64,000 bases of DNA from Actinomadura spongiicola (GTDB lineage: Bacteria > Actinomycetota > Actinomycetes > Streptosporangiales > Streptosporangiaceae), in the NCBI RefSeq assembly GCF_003432485.1, contig NZ_QVNQ01000007.1, positions 124,001 through 188,000 of the forward strand. Reading direction: 5' to 3'. A program made the position numbers and the translations under genes. This document shows, in pieces, positions 57,488-64,000 of this stretch; position 1 is the first letter of the stretch; each line of letters begins with the position of its first letter. Under the pieces are notes generated by a model. The model worked only from the letters and a program-made list of their open reading frames with translations. It was not told the origin of the DNA and searched no databases.

Positions 57488-57943
57488 ATGAGCGACACGG
57501 ACGATCGCCTTGCGATCATCGAGACCTGCACCCGTATGGCCTGGCACGCCGACCAGCGTGAATGGGACCGGCTGGGCGAGGTGTTCGCGGACTCGGTGAC
57601 CCTGGACTACACCAGCCTGAACGGTGGCGACCCGGCCGTGCTGACACCCGCGCAGATCGTCGAGGCGTGGTCGGGCGTGCTCGGCGCGTTCGACGCCACC
57701 CAGCACCTGATCACGAACCATCTGGTCACCGTCGACGGGGACACCGCCGTCTGCACGGCCGCGTTCCAGGCCACGCACCGCCTCGCCGACCCGTTCGGCT
57801 CGTCGCTGTGGACGCTCGGCGGCGACTACCGCTTCGACCTGGTCCGGTCGGACGGCGCGTGGCGGATCGGCGGCGTGGTGATGACCGCCACGTGGGGCGA
57901 CGGCAACAGGCACCTGATGACCCTGGCGGCGGGACAGGGATGA
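57488..57943 (+). CDS. SnoaL-like/NTF2-fold protein
   Basis: 151 aa, one NTF2-like domain: an N-terminal helix with MAWHADQREWDRLGEVFADSV, strand VTLDYTSLNGG, HLITNHLVTVDGDTAVCTAAFQATHR and a C-terminal WRIGGVVMTATWGDG. This pattern is typical of the SnoaL_4 group, which includes small isomerases, cyclases and dehydratases. First gene of a three-gene operon; its stop overlaps the SDR start (ATGA). Substrate unknown. Confidence 0.85.
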   Translation: MSDTDDRLAIIETCTRMAWHADQREWDRLGEVFADSVTLDYTSLNGGDPAVLTPAQIVEAWSGVLGAFDATQHLITNHLVTVDGDTAVCTAAFQATHRLADPFGSSLWTLGGDYRFDLVRSDGAWRIGGVVMTATWGDGNRHLMTLAAGQG

Positions 57944-58620
57944 TCGCGCTCGTCACCGGCGGCAACCGGGGGATCGGCCGGGAGGTGTGCCGCGCCCTGG
58001 CCGGGCTCGGTCACACCGTCCTGCTCACCGCCCGGTCGCCGGAGGCGGCCGAGCGCGCGGCCGGGGAGCTCGACGGAGACGTCGTCCCGCTCCGGCTCGA
58101 CGTCACCTCCGCGGACGACGTCGCGGCGGCCGCGGCCACCGTCGCGGAACGGTACGGACGCCTGGACGCCCTGGTCAACAATGCCGCGATCACCTACGAC
58201 ACCTGGCAGGGCGCCGTGTCGGCCGACCTGGACGTCGTCCGCGAGGCCGCCGAGACGAACCTGTACGGGCCCTGGCGACTGACCCAGGCGCTGCTGCCGC
58301 TGCTGCGCGGGAGCGCGCATCCCCGGATCGTGAACGTGTCCAGCGAGGCGGCCTCGCTGACCAACATGGGCGGCGGCACCCCGGCGTACAACTCCACGAA
58401 GGTGGCCCTCAACGCGCTGACCCGCATGCTGGCGGCCGAGCTGCGCGGCGACGGCGTCCTGGTGAACGCGATCTGCCCGGGCTGGGTCGCGACGGAAATG
58501 GGCGGCCCCGGCGGCCGTCCCGTCTCCGCGGGCGCGGCCGGTGTCGTCTGGGCGGCCACGCTCCCCGACGACGGCCCGACCGGCGGCTTCTTCCGCGACG
58601 GCCGCCCCCTCCCCTGGTGA
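57940..58620 (+). CDS. SDR family NAD(P)-dependent oxidoreductase
   Basis: 226 aa classical short-chain dehydrogenase: TGGNRGIG cofactor motif, LDVTSADDV, NNAAI, catalytic Ser in VNVSSEAAS and YNSTK (Tyr-x-x-x-Lys). ATG 57940 overlaps the preceding stop by 4 nt. The basic residue after strand 2 (TARSPEA) suggests NADP. Similar to carbonyl reductases; probably reduces a ketone or aldehyde. Confidence 0.93.
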   Translation: MIALVTGGNRGIGREVCRALAGLGHTVLLTARSPEAAERAAGELDGDVVPLRLDVTSADDVAAAAATVAERYGRLDALVNNAAITYDTWQGAVSADLDVVREAAETNLYGPWRLTQALLPLLRGSAHPRIVNVSSEAASLTNMGGGTPAYNSTKVALNALTRMLAAELRGDGVLVNAICPGWVATEMGGPGGRPVSAGAAGVVWAATLPDDGPTGGFFRDGRPLPW

Positions 58621-58643
58621 CCTCTCCGATGAAGGACGATGCG

Positions 58644-59474
58644 ATGATCTTGGTGACGGGCGCGACGGGCAATGTCGGCTCCGAGGTGGTCCGGGCCCTG
58701 GCCGCGGCCGGCCGACCCGTCCGGGCGCTGGTGCGCAGACCGGACGCGACACCGCTGCCGGACGGCGTCGAAGCCGTGACCGGCGACCTCAACCGTCCCG
58801 AGAGCATGACCGGGGCCCTGGAGGGGGCCCGAGCGGTGTTCCTGCTCCCCGGGTACGCGGACATGCCGGGCCTGCTGGCCGAGGCCCGCCGCGCGGGAGT
58901 CGAGCACGTCGTGCTGCTGTCGGGCGGCTCCGCCGGGCTCGGCGACATGACCAACGCGGTGACCCGGTACATGGCCGCGTCCGAGACCGCCGTGCGGGAG
59001 TCCGGACTGTCGTGGACGTTCCTGCGGCCGAGCGCCTTCATGTCCAACGCTCTGCGCTGGCTGCCGCAGCTGAAGTCCGGTGACCAGGTGAGGGTCCCGT
59101 TCCCGGACCTCCCCACGGCGACCATCGACCCGTACGACCTGGGGGCCGTGGCCGCCCGCGCGCTGCTGTCGGACGAGTACCACGGCGAGATCCTCTGGCC
59201 GACCGGCCCGGTCGCGATCCTGCCCGCCGAGCAGGTCGCGGTGCTGGGCGAGGTCCTCGGCCGCGACCTGAGGTTCGTGGGCCTGACGAACGAGGAGGCG
59301 CGCGCCGACATGCTCGCCGACATGCCCGCCGAGTACGTGGACGCGTTCTTCGACTTCTACGTCAACGGCTCACTCGACGAGTCGATCGTCCGCCCGACCG
59401 TCCGCGAGGTCACCGGCCGCGAGCCCCGCACCTTCGAGCAGTGGGCACGGGCCCACGCGGACGACTTCCGCTGA
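58644..59474 (+). CDS. NmrA/atypical SDR, NAD(P)-binding protein
   Basis: 276 aa. TGATGNVGSEVVRAL is the NmrA-type Rossmann motif; no YxxxK catalytic pair is obvious, while LSGGSAGLGD and WTFLRPSAFMSN are family signatures. Such proteins reduce quinones or act as redox sensors. ATG 58644 is chosen because GAAGGA lies 7 nt upstream; ATG 58629 is an alternative. It follows the SDR by 23 nt. Confidence 0.9.
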   Translation: MILVTGATGNVGSEVVRALAAAGRPVRALVRRPDATPLPDGVEAVTGDLNRPESMTGALEGARAVFLLPGYADMPGLLAEARRAGVEHVVLLSGGSAGLGDMTNAVTRYMAASETAVRESGLSWTFLRPSAFMSNALRWLPQLKSGDQVRVPFPDLPTATIDPYDLGAVAARALLSDEYHGEILWPTGPVAILPAEQVAVLGEVLGRDLRFVGLTNEEARADMLADMPAEYVDAFFDFYVNGSLDESIVRPTVREVTGREPRTFEQWARAHADDFR

Positions 59475-59515
59475 AGTCCCCGCGCAAGGGACCTCGACGC
59501 ACCGGCCGCCGCGTC

Positions 59516-59547
59516 ACGGCACCTGCCTCGATTGCGCCAGGTGCCGT
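59516..59547. terminator. Bidirectional terminator
   Basis: 10-bp perfect stem ACGGCACCTG (59516-59525) with CAGGTGCCGT (59538-59547), between the NmrA stop and the convergent HxlR remnant. Confidence 0.75.
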
Positions 59548-59559
59548 GGTGCGCTCAGC

Positions 59560-59799
59560 TCAGCGCGTTTCCGTGCCGACCGCGACGGGCTTCGTGTGCG
59601 CACGGTCATAGGCGTCCCGGGCGGCGCCGATCGCGTCCTGGTGGCGCAACGCCCACGCCGCGAGTTGTTCGAAGGCGCCCTTCAGTTCGCGGGCCATCGC
59701 GGTGGCGGTGTACTCGACCTTCGGAGGGACGGTCGGGTACACCGTGCGGACCAGCATCCCGTCCCGTTCCAGGTTGCGCAGCGTCCGCTTCATCAACGG
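59560..59799 (-). pseudogene. HxlR family regulator remnant (C-terminal half)
   Basis: About 80 codons match the second half of HxlR winged-helix proteins: LMKRTLRNLERDGMLVRTVYPTVPPKVEYTAT in short segments, then a C-terminal helix. The N-terminal half, with the conserved Cys and the first helices, cannot be found in any frame upstream; the preceding codons are Arg/Pro-rich and look non-native. HxlR genes often neighbour NmrA-type genes, which fits the context. Probably the end of a truncated gene. Confidence 0.6.
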
Positions 59800-59970
59800 C
59801 CGCCGCGAATACGGGAGCCAGGTGCGGGATCGCCTTGACGAACGGCGGGCCACCGGCTCCGCCCGAGGACGGCGGAACCAGTGCTCACTCGGGCGGGCTT
59901 GTGGTGGCGAGTTCCTAGGTTCCTTGTCGCCGGCGCGCACCCAGGCTTGGCGGGCCTGGTGCGCGTTCGG

Positions 59971-62781
59971 TTAGGGGGTAAGGATCGCGGCGGCCGCTTC
60001 GGCTGTTCGCGGGTGGGCGCGTATGAGCGAGGCGACCGCGGGTGGGAGCGCGGTCGCCGTGGTGTCCGCCGGGTTCGGCCAGGACGGGTCGTGGCCCAGC
60101 AGGGCCGCCGTCGCGGAAACGGGCTCACGGTGCGTGGCCAGGAGCGCTGCCACAGCAGTGTTGGTCGGGGCCGCTCGCAGGGACCCGGGAGGTTCCGGGG
60201 AAGGAGTCCAGGGAGGTGTCCAGGCGTCCACGGCCGGGAGGGTGGCCGGGAAGGTGCGGTCGGCCTCGCCGATCAGGACGGGGAGCATCTCCGCGGCCTG
60301 CTCCTTGAGCGTGGTGATCAACCTGGGCAGCCAGGGCAGCAGGATCGTGTCGGGCAGGCGGCCGAACGCCTTGGACAGCAGCTCCACGACCAGCGGGGAG
60401 AGCGACGGGACGGCGTCCAAGGCTTGCACGAAGCCGCTCAGGTACTGCGGGAACGCGCCGACCAGCATGGGGTTGTCCAGCAGGTCGTCGCAGCGGCGAC
60501 GCAGGTCGGCGAGCGGGCGCAGGCCCAGCTGGGACTCGGCCGCCCACAGCAGGGCGACCTTGGCCGGGTCCTCGGGATGGGACTGCTTGACCGCCAGTTC
60601 CAGCTGGGTGTGGTCGCACCCCAGCGAGATCGCCAGGCTTTCCAGGCTGACCAGGAAGCCCAGCATCGCCGCGACCTGCCGTACGCCGGTGTCGTCGTCG
60701 GTGAACGCCGTGGGCAGCAGCGTGCAGTAGTGGGCGTAGCCGGTGGTCACGAAATCCTCGCACCAGCGCGGAAGAGCCGGTTCCGTCGCCCTGTAGTGGG
60801 TGAGGAGCCGGCGGACGCGGCGCAGAACCTCGGGGGCGTCGTCCACGGTGCGTTCGCTCGAAAGCAGTTCGACCGCGCGGGCGCCGAGTTCGTTCGTGAA
60901 GCGGCGGCTGCGCAGGTAGAGGAGGGATTCCTCGACCGCTTCGAGTGCCGTGGCGGCCGTCGCCTTCGGGTCGTGGACGGATTTGCGCAGTCGCTGCTCC
61001 AAGACCTGCTCGACGGTGACGCCCTCGTAGCCGAGTTCGACGAGGTGGCGCTGGTTCCGGCCGATCGCCAGGTCCCAGCTCTCCTGGATGGGGCGTTCGC
61101 CCAGGCGGCGCGAGCCCATGATCGGACGGACGGCGTCGTCGGGCAGAAGGCGGCGCAGAACCCACAGAAGGTCGGAGCAGGGTTCGAGGTCGGGCTCGGT
61201 CGCGAAGTCGAGCAGGGCCCGCTGGATCTGGCGTTTGTCCAGGGCGAGGCCCAGCGGACGGAGCCGGTCGAAGACGTCCTTCGCCAGCGGCGGGAGCGCC
61301 TCGTAGGCGACCTGGCCGATCCGGTCGCCGCCGAGCAGGATCTCGCACAGCCGCCGGACGTCGCGGCGGCCCGGCACGGCGTCCTTCTCGATACAGGTGA
61401 TCGCCGCGTCCTGGAAGTCGTACGGCGTGGGACGGGCGCGCCCCCGCAACCCGGCCAGCAGCATCGACGTCTCGAACACCGCGATCGCGTCGGCCGTGCT
61501 GGACAGGTAGCCGTTGCGGCGCGCCAGCCGGACGATGTCCACGGACCAGCCGAGCAGCTCGGCCTCGTCCAGACCGTCCGGCGCGGGCGCGTTCGACAGG
61601 AACCCGCTCAGCCGGTCGGCCACCGGAGCCGAGGGGGCGGGCGCCGCCGGCTTCGGCGCGGCCGTCTTGCGCGTGCCGCGCTGCCCGGCCAGGCGGAACG
61701 GCTTGACCCGCGTACGCTTGAGCGCCTTCTCCCAGGTCGTCGCGGCGACCGACACCGAGCCCGGCGCCAGCCCGAACTGTGCCTCGATCGCCGAGTGACT
61801 GGACGGGATCAGCCCGTACTGCCACCGGGTCGCGGTGCGCGGCGCGATGTCGAAGCCCGCCGTGGACCGGAGCCCGAACTGCTCCACGCGGCTGGAGGCG
61901 TGGAAGGCGCCGCACACGTGCAGGCAGCGGGACGGGTCGGCGCCGGACGAGGCGAGATGCTCGCGGATCCGCGTCCACATGTACCGCTCGCGGTCCTCGT
62001 CGGTGGTCAGGCGCCGGTCGTCGCCGGGCCGCAGCCGCCGGAACAGGCTGCCGATCAGCACCATGACCTGCCGGTAGGTGTCGTAGTCGGCGCCCGTCAG
62101 CGGCTGCTCGACGTACTGGTCCCACCATTCGGACCAGTGCCGCACCTTGCCGTGCCGCAGCAGATGCTCCTCCAGCTCGGCGAACCCGGGACGCAGATCG
62201 CCGATCTCGATCCCGACCGCGTCACCGTGCAGGGCCCCGTCCTCCTCGTCCTCACCCGATCGGGCGGGCGACTCGTCGGGAAGGTCCAGGGGTTGCCACT
62301 GGAAGACGTGGTCGGACGAACGGTCGACCAGCACCAGCTCCACGTCCGGAGTCTCCAGGGCGTAGGCGATCGCCTGGTACTCGGCCGATGCCTCGGTGAT
62401 CGGCGCGACCACGCTCAGCGGCGCCTGGTCCTGCGGAAAGCCGTCCAGTTCGGACGCGAACGCCTGCAACGCCACGGGCAGCCGGCAGTTGCGCAGCTCG
62501 TCCAGCAGGGGACGCAGGTCCTCGCACAGCTCCAGGTAGATCACCCGCGGCTGCTTCTCCCGCAGCCGCCGCGCCATCGCCAGCGCCGAGGCGGGCGAGT
62601 GATGGCAGACCGGGAAGATCTCCAGTTCCTCGCGCAGCGCCCGGTCGACGTCGTCCACCAGCCCGGCGAGAATGTCCGGCAGCCCGCGCGGCCCACCGGC
62701 GAACTCCTCGGCGGCCCCCGACAACTGCTCCCGCAACGCTCCGAACGGCCCGGTCGCGGCGTCGACTCCGACTTCGCTCAC
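59971..62781 (-). CDS. DUF5682 family protein (MoxR-associated)
   Basis: 936 aa. The N-terminal 250 residues hold EIFPVCHHSPASALAMARRL and RVIYLELCEDL, then HVCGAFHASSR near residue 325, resembling the TraB/ChaN/erythromycin-esterase-like motifs (paired His, a Glu after strand 2). The remainder is a long helical region of unknown role with an Ala/Pro linker near residue 400. In bacteria such genes lie beside a MoxR ATPase and usually a VWA and a SWIM protein; here the ATPase is immediately upstream, 49 nt away. GTG 62781 has GGGGGCAGGG upstream. Enzymatic activity is inference. Confidence 0.75.
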   Translation of the reverse strand: MSEVGVDAATGPFGALREQLSGAAEEFAGGPRGLPDILAGLVDDVDRALREELEIFPVCHHSPASALAMARRLREKQPRVIYLELCEDLRPLLDELRNCRLPVALQAFASELDGFPQDQAPLSVVAPITEASAEYQAIAYALETPDVELVLVDRSSDHVFQWQPLDLPDESPARSGEDEEDGALHGDAVGIEIGDLRPGFAELEEHLLRHGKVRHWSEWWDQYVEQPLTGADYDTYRQVMVLIGSLFRRLRPGDDRRLTTDEDRERYMWTRIREHLASSGADPSRCLHVCGAFHASSRVEQFGLRSTAGFDIAPRTATRWQYGLIPSSHSAIEAQFGLAPGSVSVAATTWEKALKRTRVKPFRLAGQRGTRKTAAPKPAAPAPSAPVADRLSGFLSNAPAPDGLDEAELLGWSVDIVRLARRNGYLSSTADAIAVFETSMLLAGLRGRARPTPYDFQDAAITCIEKDAVPGRRDVRRLCEILLGGDRIGQVAYEALPPLAKDVFDRLRPLGLALDKRQIQRALLDFATEPDLEPCSDLLWVLRRLLPDDAVRPIMGSRRLGERPIQESWDLAIGRNQRHLVELGYEGVTVEQVLEQRLRKSVHDPKATAATALEAVEESLLYLRSRRFTNELGARAVELLSSERTVDDAPEVLRRVRRLLTHYRATEPALPRWCEDFVTTGYAHYCTLLPTAFTDDDTGVRQVAAMLGFLVSLESLAISLGCDHTQLELAVKQSHPEDPAKVALLWAAESQLGLRPLADLRRRCDDLLDNPMLVGAFPQYLSGFVQALDAVPSLSPLVVELLSKAFGRLPDTILLPWLPRLITTLKEQAAEMLPVLIGEADRTFPATLPAVDAWTPPWTPSPEPPGSLRAAPTNTAVAALLATHREPVSATAALLGHDPSWPNPADTTATALPPAVASLIRAHPRTAEAAAAILTP

Positions 62782-62800
62782 CCCTGCCCCCCTCTCTCGA

Positions 62801-62837
62801 TCATGACGGGCTCGGTCATGACGGGCTCGGTCACGAC
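62801..62837. repeat. 15-bp tandem repeat in the MoxR-DUF5682 intergenic gap
   Basis: TCATGACGGGCTCGG occurs at 62801-62815 and 62816-62830, with a third partial copy (TCACGAC) running into the MoxR stop codon. It fills most of the 49-bp gap between the two genes. Confidence 0.85.
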
Positions 62838-63949
62838 AGCTTCGCGATCGCTTCGCGCCCGCCTTCCAGGAAGCCCTCCCAGGGGCCGCCCTCGTCCTTG
62901 CGGCCACGGGGCTCGACCACTCCATGCCAGAACTTGTTGAGGACGGCGAGGTCCTCGGGGGAGCGGCGGGCGAGTGATCCGACGAGTGAGCTCGCCAGGG
63001 TCTCGGCCTTCAGGGCGCGGTCGCCGAAGAACTGGCTGTGCAGGATCGCGTCCTCCAGCACGCCGATCTGCTCGGCCGTGGACAGCGCCGACTCCAGCTT
63101 CTCGTCGTCGCTGGTGGCCGAGGTGGACGCGGCGCGCAGGTCGGCGAAGCTCTGCAGCAGGATGTCCAGCAGCGTCGGCGGGACGTCCAGCTCGATCGAG
63201 TGCCGCCGCATCAGCTCCGCCGTGCGGAACCGGACGATCTCCGCCTCGCTCTTCTTGTTGGTCACCACCGGGATGCGGACGAAGTTGAACCGCCGCTTCA
63301 GCGCCGACGACAGGTCGTTGACGCCGCGGTCCCGGCTGTTGGCCGTCGCGATGATCGAGAAACCGGGTTTGGCGAAGACGATGTTGTCATCGTCCAGCTC
63401 CGGGATCGAGACGTACTTCTCCGACAGGATGGAGATCAGCGCGTCCTGGACGTCACTGGTGGAGCGGGTCAGCTCCTCGAACCGGCCGATCACGCCCCGC
63501 TCCATCGCGGTCATGATCGGGGACGGGATCAGCGACTCCCGGGACTGCCCCTTGGCGATCACCATGGAGACGTTCCACGAGTACTTGATGTGGTCCTCGG
63601 TCGTGCCGGCCGTGCCCTGGACGACCAGGGTGGAGTCGCGGGAGATCGCGGCGGACAGCAGCTCGGCCAGCCAGCTCTTACCGGTGCCGGGGTCGCCGAT
63701 CAGCAGCAGACCGCGGTCGGACGCCAGCGTGACGATGGCGCGCTCGACGAAGCTCCGGTCGCCGAACCACTTCTGCCCGATCTCGCGGTCGAGGCCGTCC
63801 GAGCGCTCGGACCCGAGCACGAACAGCCGCACCATCCGGGGGCTGAGCCGCCAGGCGAACGGCTTGGGACCGTCGTCGACCGACTCCAGGTAGTCGAGCT
63901 CCTCGGCGTACTTGGCCTCGGCGGGGGCGCGCAGCAGTTCGTCGGACAT
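62831..63949 (-). CDS. MoxR-type AAA+ ATPase
   Basis: 372 aa. Walker A GDPGTGKS, Walker B-type acidic stretch in VIGRFEELTRS, sensor 1 in IIATANSRDRG, and the arginine finger region SSALKRRFNFV. The N-terminus and the C-terminal lid (ILHSQFFGDRALKAETLASSL) follow the MoxR/RavA pattern. MoxR ATPases remodel or activate partner proteins, often with VWA-domain cofactors. GAGGAGAG precedes ATG 63949. The gene heads the visible part of a leftward operon with DUF5682; any upstream partner lies beyond the right edge. Confidence 0.9.
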   Translation of the reverse strand: MSDELLRAPAEAKYAEELDYLESVDDGPKPFAWRLSPRMVRLFVLGSERSDGLDREIGQKWFGDRSFVERAIVTLASDRGLLLIGDPGTGKSWLAELLSAAISRDSTLVVQGTAGTTEDHIKYSWNVSMVIAKGQSRESLIPSPIMTAMERGVIGRFEELTRSTSDVQDALISILSEKYVSIPELDDDNIVFAKPGFSIIATANSRDRGVNDLSSALKRRFNFVRIPVVTNKKSEAEIVRFRTAELMRRHSIELDVPPTLLDILLQSFADLRAASTSATSDDEKLESALSTAEQIGVLEDAILHSQFFGDRALKAETLASSLVGSLARRSPEDLAVLNKFWHGVVEPRGRKDEGGPWEGFLEGGREAIAKLS

Positions 63950-64000
63950 CGCTCTCCTCGTCTTTCGGGACGTCGGGCAGATGAGGCTTCCCGGTGCGGC

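Noticed and set aside
62801..62837. CRISPR-like or attachment-site interpretation of the 15-bp repeats
   Set aside because: Units are contiguous with no spacers and only two to four copies; no integrase or cas gene is present.
59881..62940. Long rightward open frame opposite the DUF5682 gene
   Set aside because: Low-complexity Gln/Arg/Gly composition, no domain, and it also runs antisense over the HxlR remnant; the minus-strand frame has motifs and a ribosome site.

Overview
The window is very GC-rich, with third codon positions almost always G or C, frequent GTG/TTG starts, tight operons and many overlapping stop/start codons. The gene content (SAM methyltransferase of the Methyltransf_19 type, single-chain biotin carboxylase/carboxyltransferase, fused Dpp ATPases, MMPL/PadR/HAAS cassette, CcsB, a MoxR/DUF5682 pair) indicates a filamentous actinobacterium. 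Thermomonosporaceae/Streptosporangiales (Actinomadura-like) is my guess, not a measurement. It is chromosomal accessory sequence; I see no rRNA, tRNA, CRISPR or intact insertion sequence.

Layout. 1-4.8 kb: 3'-truncated methyltransferase and a membrane-anchored Pls/PosA-like NRPS (A-PCP-six TM/hexapeptide module), both leftward. 5.5-7.7 kb: rightward operon of two secreted zinc peptidases (M28, M14), ending at a bidirectional hairpin. 7.8-12.4 kb: leftward LLM flavin oxidoreductase, class III aminotransferase and HMG-CoA-lyase-like enzyme, behind a TTGACA promoter with an overlapping palindrome, plus an orphan two-domain protein. 12.5-18 kb: an 1831-aa acyl-CoA carboxylase. 18.2-22.6 kb: HEAT-repeat protein, membrane-tethered ECF-like sigma factor, beta-lactamase-fold lipoprotein, bioB.

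22.6-35.3 kb: a transport/catabolic island. Two Dpp-type permeases and a solute-binding lipoprotein run left; a DppD-DppF fused ATPase, an AraC regulator, an N,N-dimethylformamidase-like protein that looks like small and large subunits fused, a CocE/NonD hydrolase, an aldo/keto reductase and a cupin run right. It reads as uptake and hydrolysis of an amide or peptide-like compound. 35.4-38.2 kb: HAAS membrane protein, PadR repressor and an MMPL exporter broken by a frameshifting internal deletion.

38.4-48.4 kb: a tetrapyrrole cluster: hemF-hemE leftward, hemA-hemC-hemB-hemY-MFS exporter rightward, hemL convergent. hemD and hemQ are absent, and oxygen-dependent HemF is unexpected in an actinobacterium. 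48.4-52 kb: a three-gene leftward operon headed by an IS701-like protein that has lost its catalytic acidic residues, then a response regulator without a phosphoacceptor Asp. 52.5-56.5 kb: small membrane protein, TetR repressor, and a rightward ABC exporter plus ccsB. A CTAC-N5-GTAG palindrome occurs at both TetR-flanking promoters and upstream of the broken MMPL gene. 56.5-59.5 kb: LysR with a divergent SnoaL-like/SDR/NmrA operon and an HxlR remnant. 59.9-63.9 kb: a MoxR AAA+ ATPase and a 936-aa DUF5682-type protein, probably part of a larger MoxR-coupled system continuing beyond the right edge.
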